A stretch of DNA of 64,000 bases, taken from positions 3,224,001 through 3,288,000 of the forward strand of contig NZ_CP157276.1 in the NCBI RefSeq assembly GCF_040024445.1, written 5' to 3'. Shown here piece after piece: positions 34,627-43,076 of the stretch (position 1 is the stretch's first letter; the number at the start of each line of letters is the position of its first letter). The position numbers and the translations under genes were made by a program. The notes under the pieces are model-generated. The model searched no databases, was not told where the DNA came from, and was given only the letters and a program-made list of their open reading frames with translations. This stretch comes from Prescottella soli (GTDB lineage: Bacteria; Actinomycetota; Actinomycetes; Mycobacteriales; Mycobacteriaceae).

Positions 34627-34645
34627 TTCGGGCGCGGCGCCCGAA
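34627..34645. promoter_or_regulatory. 19-bp perfect palindrome upstream of the PknK-like gene
   Basis: TTCGGGCGCGGCGCCCGAA is fully palindromic around one central base and lies 31 bp before the ATG at 34596. It could be an operator, possibly for the LuxR domain of the same protein, or a hairpin ending the upstream gene. No T-run follows, which favours a protein site. Confidence 0.45.
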
Positions 34646-34776
34646 CCGTTCGTGACTCCGAGATCCGATACATACCCACCTCGTATGACGCGTCCCTCAG
34701 GATAGGCCGCCGGGGGGTGCGTTGACGAGATCCCGGCTTCCCGTGGACGCCGCCCGCCGCGGTTCGAAGACCGGTC

Positions 34777-35256
34777 TCAGCGATGCAGCAGGTTGGCCCC
34801 GGCGATGATCGCGTCGAGCGACGACGAGATGCAGTCGTCGCCGATGGCCATGGCCCAGCGACGCTCGCCGTCGTGGTCGCACAGGACGAACGTGGCGGTG
34901 CCGGCCGACGTGCGCTGCTGGTGGAACGAGAGGATCTCGATCTGGAATCCGGCGTCGTACAACATCGAGGTGAGCGCGGCGATCGGGCCGGTGGCGGTGG
35001 CGGACGCCGAGGTGATGCTGTCACCGAGGCCGAGGGTCGCGGTGTAGGTGCTGCAACCGGCGCCGCGGCCGGCGGCCTCCCAGCTGCCCAGGCGGACGGG
35101 GCCACCCGTGGGGCTGAAGCGCTGGGTGAACTCCGTCCAGCTCAGGCCCTGGGCCTGCGCGCGCATGTCGCGCGGCAGCTGGGAGCCGAAACGGCGGGAG
35201 AACGGATCGTCCGAGAACGAAGCGGTGGTGGTGGCGAGAGCCTGGGAGGTGCGCAT
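34777..35256 (-). CDS. Free-standing LeuA (2-isopropylmalate synthase) regulatory-domain protein
   Basis: 159 residues. The C-terminal about 100 residues (LGSWEAAGRG, ATLGLGDSITSASATATGPIAALTSMLYDAG, FQIEILSFHQQRTSAGTATFVLC, DAIIAGANLLHR) are the allosteric LeuA-dimer domain that binds leucine in 2-isopropylmalate synthase. The N-terminal DPFSRRFGSQLPRDMRAQAQGLSWTEFTQRFSPTGG looks like the linker and tail of LeuA. The catalytic TIM barrel with its HxH is absent. GGAAG precedes the ATG. It may modulate LeuA or a related enzyme in trans, or bind a branched-chain amino acid. Copies of its 3' end occur at 29405 and 31214. Confidence 0.82.
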   Translation of the reverse strand: MRTSQALATTTASFSDDPFSRRFGSQLPRDMRAQAQGLSWTEFTQRFSPTGGPVRLGSWEAAGRGAGCSTYTATLGLGDSITSASATATGPIAALTSMLYDAGFQIEILSFHQQRTSAGTATFVLCDHDGERRWAMAIGDDCISSSLDAIIAGANLLHR

Positions 35257-35442
35257 TTTTCGAGGTCTTCCTGAAGTGAAGGAAGGACCGACGGTGAATA
35301 GCTCAACGACCCGCAGCGAGGGGTCGGTCCGATTCAGACCCCGCTACGGCGGTGAACTACTACCTCGATGCGCTGCATGACCGAGGAGTCTAAGCGCGAC
35401 TCCTCGGTACACGCAACCTCCGGTTTGGGGCACACGCAACCC

Positions 35443-36693
35443 TCAACCGCGGACGCCGGTGATCTCGTCGGGGGTGTGCGGCAGCTCGGCAGTGGCCGTG
35501 ACCTCGCCCTTCTCGACGTCGACGGCGTGGATCCGATTGGTGGCGGGATCGGTGACGTACGCGGTGAAGCCCTGCACGAACAGCGCCGGCCGCGGCGACT
35601 GCCACTTCTCGGGTTCGGTCCACGGGGCGATGACGGGCACCCGGCGCGCCACGGCACCGGTCGCCGGGTCGATCACGTGCAGCGCGCCGTCGGTCCCGAG
35701 GACCAGGGCCTCGCCGAACGGCCCGCGGCCGAGCGACCGGAACGTGTAGCTGGTCCCCAGGTCGACCAGCCGCAGCTCGCCGGTCGCGGTGTCGGTGAGG
35801 GACACGCGCTGCGGACGCTCCAGCTCGGCGTTCGGGTCGCTCTTGTAGTCGCCGAGGACCACGGCGGAGTCCTCCGAGCCGGCCTGGTTGCCGATCCGCC
35901 CGTACGGGTCGGGGCTGGTGACCTTGGTGATCGCGCCGTCGCGGTAGATCAGCAGGCCGTCCTGGCAGCCGAAGACGACCGCCTCGTCGGCGGCGACCGC
36001 CTCGCCGTGCACGCCCGGGCACTGCTCGCTGCGGGCGATCTCGGTGCGCGCGGCGTCGTAGACGACGATGCCGGTGCGGGTCTTCTCGTCGCCGACCGTG
36101 GTGATCAGGCGGCCGTCGGCCAGCTCCACCGCGACGCCGTGGTGCGCGTGCGGGGTGGTGAACGACGACGTCTCGGGGCGGCCGTCCTCCAGCGCGGCGG
36201 GGTCGAAGGACTCGACGCGTCCGGTCCCGTCGTCGAACAGCACCGTGCGTCCGGCGTGCCGGACGACGTGGCCGGGCTTGTCGGCGTCGAACGTGACGTC
36301 GGTGAGGGCGGGCGCGGTGGTGTAGTGGTGGGCGTGGTCGTCGTGTGCCTCCGACCACGTGCCGGTATCGAGCACACGGAAGCCGCCCTCGGTGGAGACG
36401 ATCACGTGCCGCTCGTCGCCGGCCGGGTTCAGCCGGTTGAAGCCGTCGATCTCGGATTCGCCCACCACCGACAGGGTTTCGGCATCGAGCACGAGGATGC
36501 CGCCGTCGTAGGTGAGGGCCAGGCGGGGCGTCGCGGCACGGGCCTGGAACGGCTTGGACGTGGTGGTCTGCGCGCCGGCCGTCGCGGTCTCGGTGCCGTC
36601 GCCGGTGCCCGAGCAGCCGGCGAGCAGGGCCGCGCACGTCGCGACGGACGCGGCGAGGGTGAGTCGTCGGGGAGTGGGATCGATGCGGATCAT
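35443..36693 (-). CDS. aztD: Zinc metallochaperone AztD-like lipoprotein
   Basis: 416 residues. A lipoprotein signal ends in LLAGC (Cys27). The rest is a beta-propeller-like series of repeats (ILVLDAETLSVVGE, RVLDTG, VLFDDGTGRVESFDP and so on). A His cluster follows in SEAHDDHAHHYTTAP (His117, 120, 122, 123), the metal-binding loop described for AztD. AztD hands zinc to the AztC binding protein of an ABC importer. No aztABC genes are nearby, so it may work with a transporter elsewhere. A Zur-type box lies 22 bp upstream of the ATG. Confidence 0.85.
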   Translation of the reverse strand: MIRIDPTPRRLTLAASVATCAALLAGCSGTGDGTETATAGAQTTTSKPFQARAATPRLALTYDGGILVLDAETLSVVGESEIDGFNRLNPAGDERHVIVSTEGGFRVLDTGTWSEAHDDHAHHYTTAPALTDVTFDADKPGHVVRHAGRTVLFDDGTGRVESFDPAALEDGRPETSSFTTPHAHHGVAVELADGRLITTVGDEKTRTGIVVYDAARTEIARSEQCPGVHGEAVAADEAVVFGCQDGLLIYRDGAITKVTSPDPYGRIGNQAGSEDSAVVLGDYKSDPNAELERPQRVSLTDTATGELRLVDLGTSYTFRSLGRGPFGEALVLGTDGALHVIDPATGAVARRVPVIAPWTEPEKWQSPRPALFVQGFTAYVTDPATNRIHAVDVEKGEVTATAELPHTPDEITGVRG

Positions 36694-36714
36694 GCCGCAA
36701 GGTCTATCTTCTAA

Positions 36715-36729
36715 TGAAAATGATTGTCA
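36715..36729 (-). promoter_or_regulatory. Zur box upstream of aztD
   Basis: TGAAAATGATTGTCA is a near-palindromic 15-mer with the TGAnAATnATTnTCA pattern of actinobacterial zinc-uptake regulator sites. It stands out as AT-rich in GC-rich surroundings, between the monooxygenase stop and the aztD start. It predicts induction of aztD when zinc is scarce. Confidence 0.75.
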
Positions 36730-36755
36730 AAGGCGAAAATATGCATTCGTGCATG

Positions 36756-38225
36756 TCACGCGGCATGCAGCATCTCGAAGTCGCCCGCGTCCACCTGCCG
36801 GGTGCGCCGCCGGTACCCCCACGACGAGCCGGGCCAGAGCGCGTGGTTCGAGCCGAGCTTGTCCAGGTACCAGCTGGTGCATCCGCCGGTGCTCCACACG
36901 CCCCGCGTGAGGCGCTCCCGCAGAACCGAGTCGAACGCGTCCTGGGCGTCGGCGCGGACGTCGAGGGCGTCCGCGCCGCTGTCGTCGGCCAGGCGCATCG
37001 CGTCCAGCGCGTACGCGATCTGCGCCTCGATCATGACGATCACCGAGTTGTGTCCCAGTCCGGTGTTGGGGCCGGAGAGGAAGAACGCGTTGGGCAGCCC
37101 GGAGACGGTGATGCCCAGGTGGGTGCGGACGCCGCCCCGCTGCCAGCGCTCGAGCAGGCTCACCCCGTCCCGTCCGACCAGCTGCATGCGGTTCAGGGCG
37201 CCGGCGACCCGGAAGCCCGTCGCGTGGACGATGACGTCGACCTCGTGGTGGGTGCCGTCGGCGGTGACGATGCCGTCGGGGCGGATCTCGGTGATCGCGT
37301 CGGTGACGAGCGTCGTGTTCTCGCGGCCGAGTGCCGGGTAGAAGTCGTTGGACCGCAGGATGCGCTTGCACCCGATCCGGTAGTCGGGGGTCAGGGCCGC
37401 GCGCAGGTCCGCGTCCGGAACCTGGCGGCGCAGGTGCCGGCGGGCGCGTGCCTCGGTGACCCCGAGCAGCCGGGGGCTGCGGCCGAGTCCGATCGCCAGC
37501 GATTCCGCACCCCAGTAGGTGGCCGCACGGAATGCCTTGCGGGCCAGCGTGCTCCGACGGCTGACGGCCATTGCCGCCCGGAACCGTCGGCGCGGCAGCA
37601 CCCAGGCCGGGGTCCGCTGGAACACGCGCAGGCTCGCGGCGTCCCGGGCGATCCGGGGCACCACCTGCACCCCGCTGGCGCCGGTGCCGATCACTGCCAC
37701 GCGCTTGCCGGTGAGGTCGACGTCGTCGTGCCACGTCGCCGAGTGCACGGCCTGGCCGGTGAAGGTCTCCGCACCCGGGATGCGGGGGAGCCGGGGAATG
37801 TTGAGCGCGCCCGACGCGATCACGAGGTACCGCGCCACGAACTCGCGTCCCGTCCGGTCGAAAACATGCCAGCGGCAATCGGTCTCGTTCCAGCGCGCGC
37901 CCGCCACCTCGGTGCCGAACTCGATGCGCTCCCCGAGATCGTGACGCTCCGTGAGCTCGGACAGGTAGTCCAGGATCTCCGGCTGCGCGGCGTGCGAACT
38001 CGACCAATCCCGTTTGGGGGCAAAGGAGTACGAGTACAGCACCGACGGGATGTCGCACTCGCAACCCGGGTAGGTGTTCTGCCGCCACGTGCCGCCCACG
38101 GCGTCGGCCTTCTCGAGGATCACGAAGTCGCGCTCGCCGCGGCGGGTCAGTTCCAGTGCCATCCCGAGTCCGGCGAAACCGGCGCCCACGACGAGTACCC
38201 GGGTGTGACGTACCTGCTGGGACAC
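36756..38225 (-). CDS. Flavin-containing monooxygenase (Baeyer-Villiger/FMO type)
   Basis: 489 residues from the GTG at 38225, preceded by AGGAA at five bases. FAD site VVGAGFAGLGMALELTRRG, then AVGGTWRQNTYPGCECDIPSVLYSYSF (the GTW-x-NxYPG block), NADP site VAVIGTGASGVQVVPRIA and a C-terminal NAFFLSGPNTGLGHNSVIVMIEAQ. The BVMO fingerprint region reads FTGQAVHSATWHDD, close to FxGxxxHxxxW. It would insert oxygen into ketones or oxidise N/S centres. Substrate unknown. A 15-bp palindrome at 38290-38304 lies between it and gpsA. Confidence 0.9.
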   Translation of the reverse strand: MSQQVRHTRVLVVGAGFAGLGMALELTRRGERDFVILEKADAVGGTWRQNTYPGCECDIPSVLYSYSFAPKRDWSSSHAAQPEILDYLSELTERHDLGERIEFGTEVAGARWNETDCRWHVFDRTGREFVARYLVIASGALNIPRLPRIPGAETFTGQAVHSATWHDDVDLTGKRVAVIGTGASGVQVVPRIARDAASLRVFQRTPAWVLPRRRFRAAMAVSRRSTLARKAFRAATYWGAESLAIGLGRSPRLLGVTEARARRHLRRQVPDADLRAALTPDYRIGCKRILRSNDFYPALGRENTTLVTDAITEIRPDGIVTADGTHHEVDVIVHATGFRVAGALNRMQLVGRDGVSLLERWQRGGVRTHLGITVSGLPNAFFLSGPNTGLGHNSVIVMIEAQIAYALDAMRLADDSGADALDVRADAQDAFDSVLRERLTRGVWSTGGCTSWYLDKLGSNHALWPGSSWGYRRRTRQVDAGDFEMLHAA

Positions 38226-38289
38226 GCTGCTTCCTGCCTCGAGATCTGTGCAGCGCCTCCCTCGCCGCCCGACGTCAGCAGTGTGCAAC

Positions 38290-38304
38290 TTGAACGGTGT
38301 TCAA
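38290..38304 (-). promoter_or_regulatory. Palindrome TTGAACGGTGTTCAA upstream of the monooxygenase
   Basis: TTGAAC-N3-GTTCAA is a perfect 6-bp inverted repeat 65 bp upstream of the monooxygenase GTG. The form suits a TetR-family repressor. No such regulator gene is adjacent. Confidence 0.5.
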
Positions 38305-38323
38305 GACAAATCGGTCGGGCGGT

Positions 38324-39331
38324 TCACGCCACCTCGTCCTCGCCGCCCGGCTGGACTTTCCGCAGGCCGCGGTAGGCCTCGGCGGGCGTGTGCCGGCCGG
38401 CCACGACAGCCTCCACCTCGGCCGCGATCGGCATCGGGACGCGGTAGTCGCGGGACAGTTCCATCACGGTCGGTGCGGTCTTGACGCCCTCGGCGACCTG
38501 CCCGAGCTCCTCCACCGCCTCGTCCACGGTGAGCCCGCGGGCGATGGCCTCACCAACGCGCCGGTTGCGCGACGCCGGGCTCATGCAGGTGGCGATCAGG
38601 TCGCCGACGCCGGTGAGCCCGGCGAACGTGCGCGGGTTCGCGCCCATCGCCTCGCCCAGGCGGGTCATCTCCGCGAGCCCGCGGGCGAGGACCATCGCCC
38701 GGGTGTTGTCGCCGACGCCCAGGCCGTCGGCCATGCCCGACGCGATCGCGACGATGTTCTTGAGCACCCCGCCGAGCTCGCAGCCCAGGACGTCGGTGTT
38801 GCGGTACACGCGGAAGACCTTGGAGGCGAACAGCGGTTGCAGCGCCGTCGCGACGTCCTCGTCCTGCGTGGCGACCACCGCCGCGGCGGCCAGGCCGTCG
38901 GCGATCTCGCTGGCGATGTTGGGCCCCGCCAGCAGTCCGACGGGGTGGCCCGGCAGGCATTCGGAGATCACCTCGGTGGGTCGCTGCCGGGTGCCGGGCT
39001 CGAGGCCCTTCGCGAGCGAGAGCACGGGCACCCAGGCGCGGACCTCGTTGGAGATGAGGCTGAGCGTGCTGCGGATCGCGTGCGACGGCACCCCCACCAC
39101 CAGCACGTCGGCCTCGTTCGCGGCCTCCACGATGTCGGACGTCGCGCGCAGGCCGTCCGGCAGGACGTGGTCGCCGAGGTACTGCGAGTTGCGGTGCACG
39201 GTGTTGATCTCGTCGGCCGTCTCGGGGCGCCGTGCCCACAGCAGCGTGGGCGTGTTCCGGGACGCGAGTCCCGCCACCGTGGTGCCCCACGACCCGGAGC
39301 CGAGCACCACCACGCGGACTGGTCGGGCCAT
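38324..39331 (-). CDS. gpsA: NAD(P)+-dependent glycerol-3-phosphate dehydrogenase
   Basis: 335 residues. The nucleotide motif is [31 protein letters not shown] and [11 protein letters not shown] follow. [22 protein letters not shown] and [46 protein letters not shown] are the diagnostic GpsA blocks, and [11 protein letters not shown] completes them. It reduces dihydroxyacetone phosphate to sn-glycerol-3-phosphate for phospholipid synthesis. Mycobacteriales often keep two copies. It is divergent from the phosphodiesterase gene. Confidence 0.95.
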   Translation of the reverse strand: MARPVRVVVLGSGSWGTTVAGLASRNTPTLLWARRPETADEINTVHRNSQYLGDHVLPDGLRATSDIVEAANEADVLVVGVPSHAIRSTLSLISNEVRAWVPVLSLAKGLEPGTRQRPTEVISECLPGHPVGLLAGPNIASEIADGLAAAAVVATQDEDVATALQPLFASKVFRVYRNTDVLGCELGGVLKNIVAIASGMADGLGVGDNTRAMVLARGLAEMTRLGEAMGANPRTFAGLTGVGDLIATCMSPASRNRRVGEAIARGLTVDEAVEELGQVAEGVKTAPTVMELSRDYRVPMPIAAEVEAVVAGRHTPAEAYRGLRKVQPGGEDEVA

Positions 39332-39449
39332 CAGCGATCACCTCGTGCGCGGACGTCGTGGCAGGTCATGACTTCAGGTTGGCACTCTCGGCGGGTCAGC
39401 GGTGGCGATTCCCCGAACTCGACACCGGTGCGCGCCTACAGTCGGTTAC

Positions 39450-40595
39450 GTGTCGGACGACCTGCCGCTGCACGACGTGTACGCCGAGCCCACGCTCGCG
39501 GACGTGCTGCCGTCGGTGCTCGCCTCGTCGGGTGTCGCGGGCGAGTCGAACCGGCTCGGGCTGCCGGAGACCGATCGGACGGTGGTCTTGCTGATCGACG
39601 GCCTCGGATGGAACCTGCTGCGCCGCAACCTCGATGCCGCGCCGTTCCTCAACGGCATCGAGGCGCGTCCGATCCGGGCCGGATTCCCGACCACCACCGC
39701 GACGTCGCTGGCATCGTTCGGCACCGGGCTGCCGCCCGGCCGACACGGAATCACCGGGTACGTCTCCGATGTCGCCGAGGCGGGTGGGCCGTTCAACTGG
39801 CTGCGGTGGCAGCGGGTCGGGGATCGACGCGACGCGTCGACGCGGGTGGTGCCGGAGCGGATCCAACAGTCCCCCACCGTCTTCGAGCGGGCCACCGCCG
39901 CGGGGGTGGTGGCGTCGACGGTCCTGCCGCGCGAGTTCGCCGGCAGCGGTCTCACCCGCGCCACGCTGCGGGGTGCCCGATTCGTCGGCACCGTCGCGTA
40001 CGGCGACCTGCTGCACGCGACCGTCCACGCCGCGACGGCCGGCGAACGGACGCTCGTCTACTGCTATCTGAGCCAGATGGACACCCTCGGGCACGTGTAC
40101 GGGCCCGGATCCGAGGGCTGGGTGGCGCAGTTGACGATCGTCGACCGGTTCGTCGAGGACCTCGTCGCCCGACTCGGCCCCGACGTCCACCTGCTGGTGA
40201 CCGCCGACCATGGCATGGCCGACGTCGACCCGTCGGACCGGATCGACTTCGACATCACCACCGACCTGTCGGACGGGGTTGCGGCGCTCACCGGCGAGGC
40301 CCGCTGTCGGTACGTCCACACCGAGCCCGGCCGCACCGTCGCGGTGCTGCGCCGCTGGCGCGAGGTGCTCGGAGAGCGGGCCTGGGTCGGGACCCGCGAC
40401 GACGTCGTGGCGGCCGGGCTGATCGGGCCCGACCCGACGCCGGCCGCGGTGCGCCGCATCGGCGACGTGGTGGCCATCGCCCGCGGCGGCACCGCCGTGG
40501 TGCGCACCGAGGTGGAACCGCGGATGTCGATGCTCAGCGGCCAGCACGGTGCGCTCACCGACGACGAACTGCTGGTTCCGCTCCTGCAGGTGTGA
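39450..40595 (+). CDS. Alkaline-phosphatase-superfamily nucleotide pyrophosphatase/phosphodiesterase
   Basis: 381 residues from the GTG at 39450. Metal and catalytic motifs are present: VVLLIDGLGWNLL (metal Asp), FPTTTATSLASFGTG (nucleophile Thr), YLSQMDTLGHVYGPGSEGW, and LLVTADHGMADVD (Asp-His metal ligands). These are the type I phosphodiesterase/nucleotide pyrophosphatase signatures. There is no signal peptide, so it is probably cytoplasmic. Substrate unknown. It is divergent from gpsA, 118 bp between starts. Confidence 0.88.
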   Translation: MSDDLPLHDVYAEPTLADVLPSVLASSGVAGESNRLGLPETDRTVVLLIDGLGWNLLRRNLDAAPFLNGIEARPIRAGFPTTTATSLASFGTGLPPGRHGITGYVSDVAEAGGPFNWLRWQRVGDRRDASTRVVPERIQQSPTVFERATAAGVVASTVLPREFAGSGLTRATLRGARFVGTVAYGDLLHATVHAATAGERTLVYCYLSQMDTLGHVYGPGSEGWVAQLTIVDRFVEDLVARLGPDVHLLVTADHGMADVDPSDRIDFDITTDLSDGVAALTGEARCRYVHTEPGRTVAVLRRWREVLGERAWVGTRDDVVAAGLIGPDPTPAAVRRIGDVVAIARGGTAVVRTEVEPRMSMLSGQHGALTDDELLVPLLQV

Positions 40596-40753
40596 CGATC
40601 TCGCGCACGCGAGCCCGGAATCGGCACGAATTGCCGGCCCCGGGGCGATATCGGTTCGTCAATATGTCGAGTTCCGAAAAGCGTTGCGGTGCAGCGTATA
40701 CGGAAGTCATTCGCTCCACTTTCCGGGGTGTTGGCGGCGCGGTAAGCTCGAGT

Positions 40754-40818
40754 CGTTACAACCTGTAACGGCTAAGCCGTTACACTCTGTAACGGCTAAG
40801 CCGTTACACTCTGTAACG
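40754..40818 (+). promoter_or_regulatory. Three tandem palindromic operators, 24-bp period
   Basis: CGTTACA-N3-TGTAACG occurs at 40754-40770, 40778-40794 and 40802-40818. The second and third copies are identical over the whole 24-bp unit, including the GCTAAGC linker between the first and second and between the second and third. The array lies 35 bp upstream of the TetR ATG at 40853. A regular 24-bp period with perfect 7-bp arms is a strong cooperative binding site, most likely for the TetR protein itself. Confidence 0.8.
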
Positions 40819-40852
40819 GCCGTCACAAACGCGATGCAAGGGGTTTCGAGCA

Positions 40853-41494
40853 ATGTCCAGGAAGCGGCAGGCGCAGCATCGGCTTGGGCCGCAACGAGAT
40901 CCTGCGATCGACGAGGCCGTTCTGCGGGCGACGCGGGAGCTACTGATCGAGAACGGCTACGCCGGGACCACGATCGACGCGATCTCCACACGCGCCGGTG
41001 CCGGGCGGCCCGCCATCTACCGACGCTGGCCGTCGAAGGCGCACATCGTGCACGACGCGGTGTATCCCGTGATGGAGTCGGAGAACGTGTCCGACGACCT
41101 CGATATCGCCGAGGAGATCGGCCGACTGACGTACGGCGCGGTTGCGCTGTTCGGCGATGCGGCGGCGCGGGAGGCCGTGCCGGGGCTGATGAGCGAGGGC
41201 CGCAGCGACCCGGAACTGCGCAAGGCTCTGGTCACGGACCAACTCGAGGTGGTCCGCGAGGAACTCGGCGACCGGATCGCCCGGGCGGTCGACGCCGGCG
41301 AACTGCGTGAGGGCATCGACGCGGACACCCTCCTCGACGCGATCGCCGGCGCCGCGATCTTCGCGCAGTCGGCGCGCGACGTCCAGGACCAGGAGCGGCT
41401 GGCATCGACGCTCGTCGACATCGTGCTCCACGGTGTCATGCCCGCGGCCGGGGCGACGACCGTGAGCGATCGGGCACCGCTCCGGCAAGTGTGA
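40853..41494 (+). CDS. TetR-family transcriptional regulator (TetR_C_33-like)
   Basis: 213 residues. HTH: DEAVLRATRELLIENGYAGTTIDAISTRAGAGRPAIYRRWPSKAHIVHDAV. The C-terminal domain with MSEGRSDPELRKALVTDQLEVVREELGDRIARAVDAGELREGIDADTLLDAIAGAAIF is of the group usually regulating efflux or degradation genes. It starts after the triple palindrome and its stop overlaps (GTGA) a possible GTG of the hydrolase gene, so the two are co-transcribed. Confidence 0.93.
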   Translation: MSRKRQAQHRLGPQRDPAIDEAVLRATRELLIENGYAGTTIDAISTRAGAGRPAIYRRWPSKAHIVHDAVYPVMESENVSDDLDIAEEIGRLTYGAVALFGDAAAREAVPGLMSEGRSDPELRKALVTDQLEVVREELGDRIARAVDAGELREGIDADTLLDAIAGAAIFAQSARDVQDQERLASTLVDIVLHGVMPAAGATTVSDRAPLRQV

Positions 41495-41586
41495 CGAGCG
41501 AGTCGCTGCGCCGGGAAGCGTCGGACTCTATGGTGGCGGACGGGGTGGACCAGGCCACCCCTGTGCGGAGGACGGCTGGGGGCAGT

Positions 41587-42561
41587 ATGCGAACGCGCGA
41601 GACGACGATCATCAGGCACTGGAAGGTGAGCCTGCGGGCCTGGCTGGTGTTCTGGTTCGCCCGCATCTTCGTCAAACCGTTGTTCGCGGCGTGGCCCATG
41701 ACCGATCGCGGGCTGGCGGTGCTCGGACGGCTCGAGAAGGTCGTCGACCGGCTGCCGCGGCCGAACGGGGTCGTCGTCGAACCCACGACGCTGGGCGGGG
41801 TCCCGAGCGAGCGGATCACCCACCCCCGCAAGGCGGCGGACTCGCTGGCCGGTGCCACGATCCTCTACTTCCACGGCGGCGCCTTCGTGTTCTGCGGCCT
41901 GTCCTCGCACCGCAGCCTGTGCGCGGTGCTGGCCGCGCGGGCGGGGGTCCCGGTGGTCTCGGTCGAGTACCGGCAGCTCCCCGCCGGCGGCATCGGCACC
42001 TCGATCCACGATGCGATGGCCGCCTACACCGAACTGCTCGGCAGGTGCGACGACCCGACGAAGATCATCCTGGCCGGGGACTCGGCCGGCGGCTACCTCG
42101 CGATGAAGGTCGCCGAGCTGGCCGCGACGCGCGGCATGGTGACGCCCGCCGCGGTGATCGGCTACTCGCCGCTGCTCAACCTGGCCCTCGAGAAGCACGA
42201 TCCGGACTACATGCGCCGCGACGCGTACCTGCCGATGAGTCAGGTGGAGAACCTGAAGGATCTGTGGGCGGGCGGTCCGGAGCCGATCGTCGGCGCCGAC
42301 TCGCCCATCGAGGCCGACCCGCACCTGTACCCGCCGGTGTTCTTCAGCGTGGCGCAGTACGAGCTGATGCGCCCCGACGTCGAGGCGATGACCGGCCTGC
42401 TCGAGGACGCCGGGCAGGCCGTCGAGACCCACGTGTGGAGCGGGCAGATCCACGCGTACCCGGTGTTCGGCACGGTGCTGAAGGAGGCCGCGATGACGGT
42501 CACGCTCAGCCTCGACTTCGTCCGCCGCGCACTGGGATACCGCGGCCGGCACTCGGCGTGA
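41587..42561 (+). CDS. HSL-family alpha/beta hydrolase (lipase/esterase)
   Basis: 324 residues from ATG 41587 (GGGGG five bases upstream). Two earlier starts in frame, ATG 41530 and a GTG at 41491 overlapping the TetR stop, would add 19 or 32 low-complexity residues. The oxyanion motif HGGAF, nucleophile GDSAGG (LAGDSAGGYLAMKVAEL) and C-terminal HAYPVF His define the hormone-sensitive lipase group (steryl/acyl ester hydrolases such as mycobacterial Lip proteins). An N-terminal hydrophobic segment (SLRAWLVFWFARIFVKPLFAAW) may anchor it to the membrane. Likely regulated by the TetR upstream. Confidence 0.88.
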   Translation: MRTRETTIIRHWKVSLRAWLVFWFARIFVKPLFAAWPMTDRGLAVLGRLEKVVDRLPRPNGVVVEPTTLGGVPSERITHPRKAADSLAGATILYFHGGAFVFCGLSSHRSLCAVLAARAGVPVVSVEYRQLPAGGIGTSIHDAMAAYTELLGRCDDPTKIILAGDSAGGYLAMKVAELAATRGMVTPAAVIGYSPLLNLALEKHDPDYMRRDAYLPMSQVENLKDLWAGGPEPIVGADSPIEADPHLYPPVFFSVAQYELMRPDVEAMTGLLEDAGQAVETHVWSGQIHAYPVFGTVLKEAAMTVTLSLDFVRRALGYRGRHSA

Positions 42562-42567
42562 GCGCGG

Positions 42568-43014
42568 CTACGGGCCGAGCGTCTCGATCCGCTTGCGCAG
42601 ATTGGCCTCGGTCTGCCGGATCGCGGTGACGACGAACGGCTCGATCAGCTTGCCCAGCGCCCGGCCCGCCAGCCCGCCGGGCAGTTCGTAGCCGAAGTCG
42701 ACCGACAGCTCGGTGCGGTCGTCGCCGACCGGGGCGAACATCCAGCTGGACCGGTTGCCGAACCCGGCGACCGACGTCAGCGTGATGACGCGGTCCCGCT
42801 CCCACTCGGTGATCTCGACCGTCGACTTCATCGTCTTGAGGCCGAGCTGCATCGCCGCGTCGTACTGCGCGCCCAGCCCCTGGTCGAGGTCGCCGATCGG
42901 GTCGAACCGGGTGATGCCGAACATCCAGTCGGGCACGTTCCGGTAGTCGTCGATGTGTGCGAACGCCAGATCGACCGGCACGACCGCGACCGCCCTGTGT
43001 CGTACGTGGATCAC
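42568..43014 (-). CDS. SRPBCC family protein (polyketide cyclase/START-like)
   Basis: 148 residues. HRAVAVVPVDLAFAHIDDYRNVPDWMFGITRFDPIG, then STVEITEWERDRVITLTSVAGFGNRSSWMF and a long C-terminal helix LAGRALGKLIEPFVVTAIRQTEANLRKRIETLG match the SRPBCC fold of coenzyme Q-binding or cyclase-like proteins. It is convergent with the esterase gene (6 bp between stops). Ligand unknown. Confidence 0.85.
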   Translation of the reverse strand: MIHVRHRAVAVVPVDLAFAHIDDYRNVPDWMFGITRFDPIGDLDQGLGAQYDAAMQLGLKTMKSTVEITEWERDRVITLTSVAGFGNRSSWMFAPVGDDRTELSVDFGYELPGGLAGRALGKLIEPFVVTAIRQTEANLRKRIETLGP

Positions 43015-43076
43015 GTGTCTCCCTCCCCTGAACTCCCCGGAGGTCGGACGTTAGTGCACCCCGGGTGTGACCCCCG

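Noticed and set aside
38297-40768. An 823-codon plus-strand open frame across gpsA and the phosphodiesterase
   Set aside because: It is antisense to gpsA and out of frame with the phosphodiesterase; composition is typical of GC-rich shadow frames.
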